The notes under the pieces: generated by a model
What the model saw: only the letters and a program-made list of their open reading frames with translations
The model's database searches: none
What the model was told of the DNA's origin: nothing
Source: Flammula alnicola
Lineage: Eukaryota > Basidiomycota > Agaricomycetes > Agaricales > Strophariaceae
Assembly: GCA_015499995.1 (NCBI GenBank)
Contig: JADNRV010000614.1
Coordinates: forward strand, 1 to 21,991
Length of the DNA stretch: 21,991 bases
Direction: 5' to 3'
Translations under genes and position numbers: made by a program
In this document: in pieces, positions 9,140-17,656 of the stretch
How positions within the stretch are numbered: the stretch's first letter is position 1
Layout: each line of letters opens with the position of its first letter

Positions 9140-9365
9140 AGTAATTACCACACTGATTGAACATTTTAGTGCTGAGTGGGTGTGTTGGTGATTATAGCAG
9201 TTATTCGTCCTCGTCAAACCTTTTCGAGCCGAGAGGACATTTCGGTAATTATTCATCCAGATCAGACATTTGAGCGTGAAAAGGATGTGCCAGTGATTAT
9301 GGTACGTATTACTATTGATCAAACATTTGAATGTGGTAAGGGTATTCTGAATTTTTCGTACCAAA
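9140..9365. repeat. Degenerate minisatellite, about four units of 50-60 bp
   Basis: Successive units contain GATCAAACATTTGA, GATCAGACATTTGA, CGTCAAACCTTTTCGA and GATTGAACATTTTAG, each followed by a G/A-rich stretch and a GTAATTATT-like start of the next unit. Translated on the plus strand, the repeat appears as VII-PDQTFE-KDV-like peptides, but I do not regard it as coding. It occupies the place where exon 1 of copy A should be. Confidence 0.65.
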
Positions 9366-9425
9366 AAGAAAACGTCGACAGTAATATATTATGAGCTGCG
9401 TGAAGCTACCACATGACGACAGGTA

Positions 9426-10012
9426 CTAGGCCTGTGTCCCAGCACCGACCCTCCCATTTTCATCCTGCTGAGTATCTTCCTCCTCGGAATCGGCTGCCAA
9501 GAGATCCATCACCCACTGCTCTCGGCGATCTTCTTTCCTGTTAGACTTGAGTTAGATTTGGGGAATATCTTCTCATCCCACTGCTTGATGATGTCGTCGC
9601 CGGAGCGAATCCATGGAGCACGGAGAAGGAATTTGTGTCCGGCTTGGAAGACAAAGTGTTCATCGCTGGCGCTGCAGTTGTACTCTATTTCTTCATCAGA
9701 ATCCACAGGTGGAGATTCGTGGCGGGTTCTTCGACGTTTGGGCCTGTGGCTGGAGTCGTTGTCCTCGTCGTTGGTGACATCCGCCAACCGATTCATTCTT
9801 GTCAACTTCGTACTGCCGGGCAATCTCCGAAACGCGATCACATGACATCAGTTGAACATCGCGCACGAAATAATTTTAACTGGTGCAGTTAACTGTTACC
9901 TTGAGCAAGTCGGCTTGGGAAGTGTCCGCAGTGAGCACTGGGTTTTTCTCAGAGTCTGAGGGAGTCGGGGAGTCGTAATTATTGCGTAACTGTGTTGGTG
10001 GTCACGCCATTG
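9426..10012 (-). pseudogene. Small broken gene, function unknown
   Basis: A start codon at 10012 (ATGGCGTGA) is followed at once by a TGA in codon 3; the frame then stays open (NNYDSPTPSDSEKNPVLTAD, then TSQADLLK). A plausible 65-nt intron (9835-9899, GTAACA...GGAG) follows. Downstream, one frame carries IARQYEVDKN. A second carries KRRRTRHESPPVDSDEEIEY, AGHKFLLRAPWIRSGDD and KQWDEKIFP. A third carries RKEDRREQWVMDLLAADSEE and ends in TAG at 9426-9428. At least one nonsense mutation and two frame changes are needed to join them. The product would be a short charged protein, perhaps nuclear given the RPKRRR cluster. I recognise no named family. A TATA-like box lies about 50 bp upstream. Alternatively some of the frame changes are unrecognised introns. 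Confidence 0.45.
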
Positions 10013-10059
10013 TGAGTGAGTAGAATGAGTTGGGGGTGCTAATTCATAGGAAGGTGCCT

Positions 10060-10067
10060 CTTATATA
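10060..10067 (-). promoter_or_regulatory. TATA-like box upstream of the broken small gene
   Basis: TATATAAG on the minus strand, 48-55 bp upstream of the ATG at 10012. It is flanked by GGTGC (10053-10057) and GCACC (10075-10079), a short inverted repeat. Confidence 0.4.
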
Positions 10068-10079
10068 TTATATTGCACC

Positions 10080-10538
10080 GACTCGATGTTTGTGGGGCCG
10101 CTCCACCCTGGCATTTTATGCCCATGAATTACTGTAATGACGACAAGTGACGTATTATGCCAATTAAAAAAATAGTGGGGCCGCGAGGCCGGCTACAAAC
10201 TTCGACGGCTGCGCAGGATGTAGTCTGATTTTACTTGTGCGAACGCAAGTTCAACGCAAACTTGCCTATCAATGCCTCGTCATCCGGCATATTTGAAATC
10301 TAGAAAGCTCAGAGTTGAGAAACTCGAGCGGAAATGCAAATATTGCAAGAGCCATCGAAGTGCCTTCGCGGAGCTCTTGTCTGTCCAGTGAGTGAGCGAG
10401 GGAAGGAAAAGTCACACTATTTTATCAACAGTGTCGATCCTGACATTTTCCTCAGAGAGAACAGCTGAATTCACTAGTTAAGTACTAGTTGAGTGGTACA
10501 CATGTAGTGCCGCGATATTCCGTAGGGTATTGAGTGAT
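10080..10538. other. Non-coding stretch
   Basis: I see no gene here. It contains the word GTGGGGCCGC twice (about 10091 and 10176), a GGCAT-TTT-ATGCC hairpin near 10112-10124, and a GCAAGTT/AACTTGC inverted repeat near 10246-10266. Confidence 0.5.
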
Positions 10539-10795
10539 GCTTATGTGGGATGTCAGAGATTAGGGTAGATGATACCACCTGATAGTATTCTGATGTGCCA
10601 ACCCAGAAATTCATTAGCACTTCCGATACATACCAAACCTTTGCGCGAGGCCAATTATCTACGTACTCGACAGCGCTTATGTGCGATATCAGAGATTTGG
10701 GTCAGTGATACCAGCCGATAGTACTCTGATGGGCCAACCTGCGGAAACTTATCAGCACTTCAAATACGTACAAGTGCTTAGCGTGAGGTTACATA
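10539..10795. repeat. Direct repeat of about 120 bp with 136-bp period
   Basis: Copy 1 starts at 10539 and copy 2 at 10675, both with GCTTATGTGSGATRTCAGAG. The match continues through GATACCASCYGATAGTAYTC and TGATGKGCCAACC to AGCACTT and a GCG-GAGG-like end. The copies differ at roughly one base in five, so the duplication is old. Confidence 0.8.
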
Positions 10796-11515
10796 ACCTA
10801 ACAAGGTGGCGATATGTCTGCCCGCAGAGACTGATTCACGCTTATGAAAGCATCAGCTGCCGCAATCAGTGATAAGCAAATTGGGATTTTTCCGACAGAA
10901 GGCCACCCTTCATTTATCGCGAAAGGGCCGTGCTCGCGATCAGTGTCACACAGGTACTTATGATATTTTTTCAGGCGAAGAATGTTAATAAAAACCACTA
11001 GAACATCATGGGTAGAGCGCTGACGTCAATGAAGGTAGTGTCTAGTCGACGTCAATTGCTGGTCAACCTCTTGAGAGGGTTTTCGGCCGCGCCCTCACCA
11101 TACTACTGATCCGAAAGCTTTACCGAGCCCTTGTGGCGGAAGCGTTCGATTCCTACGTCAAGCATGCTCTTACTTCTGGGCGCCACTCCATGAAAAGTTT
11201 AAGGCCGCTGAGCTAGGAGTCTATGGTGCTCGAACCTTCAAGAAATTTCAGAGTCCTCGCTGTTATTTAACTCTAGGTTCTCTCAGGAGACTGTGGTCTC
11301 CAGCAATTATTCACAATACCAGTCAGTCAGACCCTCTTGCATCGCTGGGGGCGATTTTAACTCTTCGGCTATCTTCAGGGACCAAACCGCGCTGTTGTTC
11401 TGGTAGCGCGACTTCTGGTCTTGAAATTAATGAAGACATCATACATGTTCGTAAAAGCCTTCGCAAGCCTCCTAGATCGTGGTGGTATCAGTCAAACGAG
11501 GTAGATGATATTTAA
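10796..11515. other. Non-coding stretch with two GACGTCAAT sites
   Basis: I recognise no gene. The word GACGTCAAT occurs twice, at about 11022-11030 (within the full CRE palindrome TGACGTCA) and 11048-11056. These are possible bZIP (ATF/CREB-type) binding sites, but there is no clear target gene except the exon-like frame starting near 11516. Confidence 0.4.
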
Positions 11516-11860
11516 GACCGACTCAACATCACCAACCTCCTCTTCCACCACTACCTCGCGATATTCGTCCTACGAGTAAATTATGGCGTCGTCGGCCTCA
11601 TGCCCCTCCACAGCCCAATCCCACACACACTCAGCGACATCTCAGATCGAATACAATCAGACCCGTGCTGCCCCACGCTCTTTCGCACCAAATTCCTCCT
11701 CGTCCGCCAGACAGACCTACGCTTCGAGGTCATACACCTCATGTGGGGCGTCCCTGGGCCCATCGACGTGGAGCTGGGCATGCGTGCGCTGGACATGGTG
11801 TTGAGCGATTATCTGCACTGGGCAGGGAGGCTTGCACTGATGCGGTGCGTTGACATCTGA
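11516..11860 (+). CDS. Exon-like open frame, unknown protein
   Basis: The frame is open from just after TTTAAG (11516) to TGA at 11858-11860, about 114 codons. It is gene-like in composition: a hydrophobic N-terminal part (ITNLLFHHYLAIFVL), then GVVGLMPLHSPIPHTLSD and a segment with LRFEVIHLMWGVPGP and ELGMRALDMVLSDY. A GTGCGT donor at 11845 suggests it may be one exon of a longer gene, with the acceptor at the AAG before 11516. I recognise no domain and could not find matching exons on either side. If it needs an ATG, the one at 11600 would give 86 aa. It may be an orphan exon of a degraded gene. Confidence 0.3.
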   Translation, partial: DRLNITNLLFHHYLAIFVLRVNYGVVGLMPLHSPIPHTLSDISDRIQSDPCCPTLFRTKFLLVRQTDLRFEVIHLMWGVPGPIDVELGMRALDMVLSDYLHWAGRLALMRCVDI

Positions 11861-12884
11861 GGGCGAACCAGCGGCTAAATCTGAAGGAGAAAGACCTGAA
11901 ATGGGACCCTGGAGGATTGACCTGACGATGGTGCGGAGTTCTCGGTTGCTAGCATGTACCACCCAGGAGTATTTTCGGAGGGATAGGATGACTTAGATTG
12001 TGAGCCCGGTATCCTGATGCTCTCCGTATTGCTTCTCGTCCTCGACTTCTCTGTTTGAACCTATAACCGGCCTTTTATGTGGACGTTGAGTATCCAGAAC
12101 CCAACTTGACTGGCGTGTTTCCCTTCCCACTCACACAGGTGCCAGTGCGCCTCACAAAATGGGAACAGAAGGGCGTTACGTCGTCCACCCTCGTGCAAAG
12201 CCACGTACTTGGTGCATATGATCCTCTGCATTTTACGGTATCACTTACTGGCATGCATGCCTTTATTTGAATGGTCAGATGATGGGCCGACAGTGCTTGC
12301 ATTTCCTCATATCTGGTCTCAACACTGGCTGATGTATTTCGTTAACTTTATACTACACTCCCCATTCTTGAGGTGCACTTCGGCTATTCCGGGCGAGTAA
12401 GGGTGTATTCCTGGGACTCGTACAAGCGAGCTATTGCCCGCCAACCCAGTGCAACTCCATTTCCGTTCACGTTCCCGTCCGTGATCCCATTTTTGTTTGT
12501 TTCCTTTCTATCATTTTTCGGTACCCATAGGGCCTGTTGCCGTTCCCTTATTTTATATTTAGGTCTACCTACAACTCTGGTTTAACGTTTTATGGTTATT
12601 GTCTTTTTTTTTCATCTGCTGTCGGCCATATGCTTGGGCGGTGGCCGAGCTGCTGCATTCGGTTCAGGCAGCTGGCGTGGCAATACTAGTCATTGCCACG
12701 TGTTCGCGACCTCAACCTCACGATAAACGGCCATCGCTCTTTTCTCATTCATAGGAGATCTTTTCGAAAGTGAAGGCGATATTGAACAACTCATTTGTAC
12801 GACTTTCGATCACGATGTACGTGTATAGAAGATGTTATAGTACATAGAGGATGTAAAGCATATGTATACAAAGGGGATTGTAAT
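11861..12884. other. Long region without a recognised gene
   Basis: Only short open frames without recognisable domains are present. The region 12430-12620 is pyrimidine-rich on the plus strand (TTTCCTTTCTATCATTTTTC and a T-run near 12603). It includes the palindrome at 12676-12700 and, at its right end, the 3' flank of copy B. Confidence 0.5.
12676..12700. repeat. Perfect 9-bp inverted repeat
   Basis: The arms CGTGGCAAT and ATTGCCACG surround ACTAGTC. It may be a binding site or a hairpin. It lies about 185 bp downstream of the copy B stop codon. Confidence 0.7.
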
Positions 12885-14775
12885 TCAAATGTGAGGTAGG
12901 AAGGATGTCCACCGAACAACGGCTAGTGCGCTCGGTGAAAGATTCCTAAGTGCAATGAAGGCCTCTGCGAGGAGAGTAAATCGTGCGAGTACATACAACG
13001 GTATACCTGATACTAAGACACTACTAGTAGAAGCAGTGTTAAAGTCCATCAGTTCCATCAGTCCACGCCGCACTTCCTCTACAAAGTGAGAGGTCGGATG
13101 AAGCATCCTTACAAGGTAAAGTGCAATTCCCCAAGCCATTGAAAGTGGAACGGCAGTTATAACAAAGGAAGAGATCCTCCAGAGGATAAGTTCGGCACGT
13201 GAAGGAAATAAGAAATTCCATCCAGCACAATGAATCGCCCCAAAAACCATGCCAATAAGGGAAACGCAACCATTGAGACTTGAATCTTTCCTGTCAGTGG
13301 TACTCATTGCATAGAATGTGTGCACCTGCATTGCGCCTGTTGCAATAAAGGAGGAGTCTCCTCCAGGGGCTGGCATGTCGGCTAATTTGCGAAAAATTGC
13401 AACGACGGCATTTACAGGCGAAAGATAAAATATGTTTGAGAGGATGATTAATTCATCTACTATGAGTGTCAGTTTGTCCGCGCCCTAGAAATCCAAACAG
13501 ACCCTGACCTCTGATAGTCATGTGACTCATGTGGCCGAGTTCCTGGGCGGCGTTGACTGGCCAATGGTAAAATATGTTTGAGAGGATTGTTAATACATCT
13601 AATATAACTTTCAGCTTGCCTGGGGACAGTCTAATCATATTAACATGGTGCCTACCAAATCCTATTGTCTTGAATGTTTCCGCTGTTGTTCTGCTACGAT
13701 CATTTTCATGGTCGACGTAGATGTCTCCATCTGATGTCGGTGATGAACCATTTCAATGAATGTTCTGGGAAATTGCAACGAACCTTCGAGCATGGAATAA
13801 GCATCACCTATTGCATCAGTTCCCATGGTGGTTACTGACTCCGCATTGTTTCGGTCATTGTTACCTTCTTGGACATCGTCGACTTGGGCTGCGAGCAGTT
13901 GATAGTATATATAAGTCATTTCAAATCCATAAATTAGCACGAACCTTCACCTGTGGAGTCAATATTATCTGTCGGCGTGTCCAACAGGTAGACTGGGACA
14001 GAAGTCCGGACGCCGAGAGGCTTATTCCACCAGAAGTAGTACATGAAGGCATTGAGGACGGCGAATCCAAGAGTGACAAGCTCGAGCTCTGTTGTCACCA
14101 ACCCTTGTGCCTTGCGCGAGATGCACTGCGCAATGAACCAGGTTGTCTGGCCGATGACAAGGGTCTTCGAGAGCGCGTCGCCTTTGCTGCGATCCTGGAT
14201 CTCTTCCTCCGTAATATTTGGAAACTTGATTTTATCCTCCTCCAGCAGGGCTTCCAGTGTCCTGTGCGAGAGCACTCCTTTCCGAGTGTTTCCCTCAAAT
14301 AGCATGAATCCTCCCATTTGAAGAAAATATCCGTGGGTCTTTGTCCATCCCTTGTCTGTTTGACACCCAGAACGAGGCGCTAGATTATGAATATAATAGA
14401 CCAGGACAGTGAATGGTTAATGTCACCTTTATATGTTTTTTCCAATTCCCGCGCACCCAACCACTGTCTCATTGCCCAAAGTATCATCATTTCCGGGGCG
14501 ATGATCGCCCATACCATTAATTCCAACCGCGTCAATGCAACGTGCCACCATTTCGCCCCAGGAGCTGGAATGTTAGGGTGAACGGCAACCCAGGAGCATG
14601 CAAACAATGTGGAGAGGCAGCTCCACAGGATGTCCCATATCGTTCGCTGATCGGGACATGTGCAAGCAGGAGGTGAGAGGTTGAGTGTAGAAGTGTCGCG
14701 AGGAAACAATGGGGCTGTCGGGGCTGCGTGGATGCCGCCTCGCACAAGATACAGCAAAGAAAGGATCAGTAACAT
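12885..14775 (-). CDS. Copy B: multi-membrane-segment fungal protein with internal duplication
   Basis: Exons by homology and splice sites are 14427-14775 (ATG, MLLILSLLYLVRGG signal peptide), 13945-14355, 13784-13888 and exon 4 from 13730. Exon 4 contains a 142-bp partial duplication (VILDVLTILSNIFYHWPVNA, then a diverged second copy, LIVDELIILSNIFYLSPVNA) that breaks the frame. A 49-nt GT-AG segment (13460-13508, GTCAGG...CATAG, with CTGAC 12 nt before the AG) would restore it. The gene then reads 13509-13730 plus 12885-13459, 553 aa in all, ending FLPHI like copy C. Membrane segments are expected in exon 1 (WDILWSCLSTLFACSWVAVH; ELMVWAIIAPEMMILWAM), exon 2 (LELVTLGFAVLNAFMYYFWW) and exon 4 (GAIHCAGWNFLF region and two more). 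Function is unknown; the family is widespread in fungi as far as I remember. If the candidate intron is not used, this is a pseudogene truncated after about 355 residues. Confidence 0.65.
13415..13620. repeat. 142-bp-offset partial exon duplication in copy B
   Basis: The word TAAAATATGTTTGAGAGGAT occurs at 13426 and again at 13568. Similarity extends on both sides (GTCAGTTTG against TTCAGCTTG). The 142-bp offset is 1 modulo 3. The two copies differ by about a quarter of their bases, so either the event is old or it joined two different family members. Confidence 0.85.
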
Positions 14776-14832
14776 TTATGGTGGGGTTTACGTCCACGTC
14801 GTTGTACTGCTGCTACTCATATGTTGGAAACA

Positions 14833-14840
14833 TATTTATA
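14833..14840 (-). promoter_or_regulatory. TATA box of copy B
   Basis: TATAAATA on the minus strand, 58-65 bp upstream of the ATG at 14775. Confidence 0.5.
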
Positions 14841-14899
14841 TCCGCACCCGGGCCTCGTCCTTGAGATACTTAACAGCGAGATCAGCACTAGCACCGCCA

Positions 14900-14915
14900 G
14901 AAATTTGCACAGCCA
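14900..14915 (-). promoter_or_regulatory. 16-bp motif shared upstream of copies B and C
   Basis: TGGCTGTGCAAATTTC on the minus strand, 125 bp upstream of the copy B start. An identical 16-mer lies at 17769-17784, 113 bp upstream of the copy C start. Nearby sequence is only loosely similar, so this is either a conserved promoter element (it contains TGCAAAT) or the best-preserved remnant of a duplicated promoter. Confidence 0.5.
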
Positions 14916-15359
14916 TAAACCAATACTTATTCGGTCCGCCCTCATTCGGAAGGTCCTCAGACAGACCCGAATTGTCAGGTGCAGAATTTTCAGGGATTTT
15001 GGACATACAAAGCTATGCAAAGGTACGGCGTGACATCGGCGTCCCTCATCATTCATGAAATCGACATTGCGCCTCCAGGCGCCTCCGAATAGGGACGACA
15101 GAGAGGGAGTTATGAAGTACGAATATCGCGCGCTTGTGGGCGCGCAAGATGCAGACGATATGAGACTAGAAGATAATCCAGTTTCAAAGAGTTAAGAGAA
15201 TGAACGATGGCGCAAGAGAGAGTTTGGAATTGAGGCCGAGGCTTGAACATAATGATATACCCCATATCCTTACTTTTAATTATCCCCATTTGCACATGTT
15301 TCCCCTCCATTTTCTCCCTAGACCACGCCGAGCCTTACTTTTCTACGGCCCTGGTAAGT

Positions 15360-15415
15360 CCTTAGGCCTTAGGCCTTAGGCCCAGTGAGAACCTCGGTGA
15401 AGCCGAGATTCACCG
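15360..15415. repeat. CCTTAGG triplet plus adjacent inverted repeat
   Basis: CCTTAGG occurs three times in tandem at 15360-15380. Next to it, CGGTGAA (15395-15401) and TTCACCG (15409-15415) form a 7-bp inverted repeat, and CTCGG/CCGAG offers an overlapping alternative hairpin. No gene is attached. Confidence 0.6.
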
Positions 15416-15926
15416 GTCAAATCAGATTTTGTCCCTTCTGCTGAATTTTTTCTGCACAAATCTGCACGTCTCATTAACGTTTAACGTTTTAACACCTTTC
15501 TAGATTCTCTGTTCCTGCTCAGTGGCTACGACGAGCCACAAAACTGACCCCCCCAAATGACTTGCCTTTCCTCCAGGTTCACGAAAACCGTGTTTGTCAC
15601 CGAGCGCGTCGCCGCACAATGCACACAGCCACGCCAGCGCAGATTCCCTGCCTGCTGCTCAATGGCACTGAACACCATCCTCCCCTTCGTTGGAAGCGTG
15701 GTGACGGTGAAAGGGTGCATATGTCATCGTATTGGATTTTTACGACAAGTAAATAGTACATAGTACATTGAAGTAATTTAGCGTGGCCTTGACGACTTCG
15801 CGCACACCACCCTGCCGAAGCGAAGCCACGTCTTGGTCTAACCCTAATCTTATGATTGGGTATATTAGATGACCAGGATATTGAACTAGACTAGACGTGA
15901 GTATGGGATATAAAGCAGATTGTGAT

Positions 15927-17656
15927 TCAAATATGTGGCAGAAACGATGTCCACTGGACAACGGCCAGTGCGCCCGGTGGAAGATCCCGAAGCGTGACGA
16001 AAGCCTCTGCTAGGAGAGCCAAACGTGCGAGTACATACAACGGTATACATGCTGCGACAATATATTCAATGGTAAAGTCAGAAAATGTATGCAAAACTCG
16101 TTCTGCAAAATTAGAGGGCGAAGGGAATGTCAGCTGCAGCAAAATTACCAACGCCAGTGAAAATGGAACGGCGGTTATAACGAGAGAAGAGACCTGCCAG
16201 AGGATGAGTTCGGAGTGTGAAGGAAATAAGAAATTCCATCCAGCGCAATGGATTGCCCCGAAAATCATGCCAATGAGGGAGATGCAGACAAGCGCACGTG
16301 AACCTTGTGCGATGGTCAACTCCATTGCATAGAATGTGTGCACTTGCATTTCACCTCGCATAACAATGTCTGTGGAGGAGGTGAGGGAAGACATGTCGCC
16401 GATTCTGGAAAAAATTGCAACGACAGCGTTTACTGGCCAACGGTAGAATATGTTTGAGAGGATCGTTGATACATCTAGTATTACTTTCAGTTTGTGTGGG
16501 TGGAATTTAGCCATATTAAAGTCGGGCGTACGGGTGGACCCTGTGGTGTTTGGTGTTTCCACTGTGTTTCCGTAACGGTTATTGTCATACTCGATGAGTT
16601 GGCCTTCATCTAATGCAAGAGATGAGTTATTTCATTAACTTTCAGGGAAATTAGGGCAAACCCTTGAGCGTGGAGTCAGTGTTGCTCATCGCACCCAATC
16701 CCATGGTCGTCGGTGACTCCGGATTGTTTACGACCTCGGTGGCATAATGGGCGCTGTTGACTAGGACTGCGAGTAATACATATTATAAGTCATTTCGAAT
16801 TCAGGGAAATTCGCACGAACCTTTGTCTGTGGAGGGAGCACTACCTTTTGGCGTGTTCAGCAGGTAGACTGGCACAGACTTCCGGACATCAAGAGGCTTA
16901 TTCCACCAGAAGTAGTACATGAAGGCGTTGAGGACTGCGAATCCAAGAGTAACAAGCTCGAGCTCGGTTGTCACCAACCCTTGTGCCTTGCGCGAGATGC
17001 ACTGCGCAATGAACCATGTCGTCTGTCCGATGACAAGGGTCTTCGAGAGCGCGTCGCCTTTGCTGCGATCCTGGATTTCCTCCTCCGTAATATTCGGAAA
17101 TTCGATTTCTCCCTTTGCTGCAAGGTATTTAAGTCTCTTGGGCGAGAGCACTTCTTTCGGCGCATCTCCATGGAATAGCGTGAATCCCCCCATTTGGATA
17201 AAATATCCATGAGTCATTGTCCATCCCTCATCTGCTTGAGGGCCAACATGGCGTGCAAGATCGTGAGTATAGCAGACGAGGGACCATGAACGATTAATGT
17301 AGCGACGCACCCCTATACATTCTTTCTAATTTCCGCGCACCGAACCACTGCCTCATCGCCCAAAATATCATCAACTCCGGGACAATAATCGTCCATGCCA
17401 TCAATTCCAACCGCGTCAACGCAACACGCCACCATTTCGCCCCAGGAGCTGGCATGTTAGGGTGAACGGCAACCCAGGAACATGCGAAAATCGTGAAGAG
17501 GCAGCTCCACAGGATGTCCCATATCGTTCGCTGGCCAGTACATGTGCAAGCCAGAGAGGAGAGGTTGGATGTAGTGTCGCGGGCAAACAATGTTGGTGTC
17601 GGTGCTGCACGGATGCCGCCTCGCACAAGATACAGCAGAGAAAGGAGCAGTAGCAT
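15927..17656 (-). CDS. Copy C: intact multi-membrane-segment fungal protein (514 aa)
   Basis: Four exons join cleanly: 17311-17656, 16821-17231, 16662-16766 and 15927-16609. They total 1545 nt (515 codons with TGA), all in phase. Introns are 79, 54 and 52 nt; donors are GTGCGT, GTTCGT and GTTTGC. Residues 1-18 (MLLLLSLLYLVRGGIRAA) look like a signal peptide. Likely membrane segments are WDILWSCLFTIFACSWVAVH and ELMAWTIIVPELMIFWAM (exon 1), LELVTLGFAVLNAFMYYFWW (exon 2), then in exon 4 VILDVSTILSNIFYRW, LVCISLIGMIFGAIHCAG, VSSLVITAVPFSLALVIL and YIVAACIPLYVLARLAL. Cys-X-Cys in exon 1 (ACTCTGQRT) follows the signal peptide. The soluble segment FPNITEEEIQDRSKGDALSK plus TLVIGQTTWFIAQCISR is almost identical in all three copies. 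No catalytic motif is seen. It is probably an integral membrane protein of unknown role. The exon structure matches copy B exactly for exons 2 and 3 (411 and 105 nt). Confidence 0.8.

Larger units (their letters stand above)
14776..15926. other. Intergenic region between copies B and C
   Basis: The left part (14776-15000) is the copy B promoter. The middle has no gene I can name: several 60-75-codon frames overlap without domains, and a GTAAGT (15354) with a distant TCCTCCAG (15580) could be unrelated chance splice sites. The right part (15740-15926) is the 3' flank of copy C, with repeated AGTACAT words. Confidence 0.5.

Noticed and set aside
9176..9394. Plus-strand frame with repeating VII-PDQTFE-like peptides as a repeat protein
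   Set aside because: The repeat is visible at DNA level in all frames and the units vary in length; a minisatellite explains it better.
11146..11155. GTTCGATTCC, a tRNA B-box-like word
   Set aside because: I could not fold acceptor, D and anticodon arms around it, and no A box sits at the right distance.
12079..12270. Plus-strand 63-codon frame (VPVRLTKWEQKG segment)
   Set aside because: It begins at GTG rather than ATG, has no domain, and has no consistent splice partners.
13453..13508. Reading copy B straight through the duplication as a shorter protein ending QTDTHSR
   Set aside because: It possibly exists as a truncated product, but it ends in unrelated codons, while the spliced alternative restores the family C-terminus.
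15838..15847. CTAACCCTAA, a telomere-like word (TTAGGGTTAG on the minus strand)
   Set aside because: It is only about one and a half repeat units, expected by chance, with no further telomeric sequence nearby.
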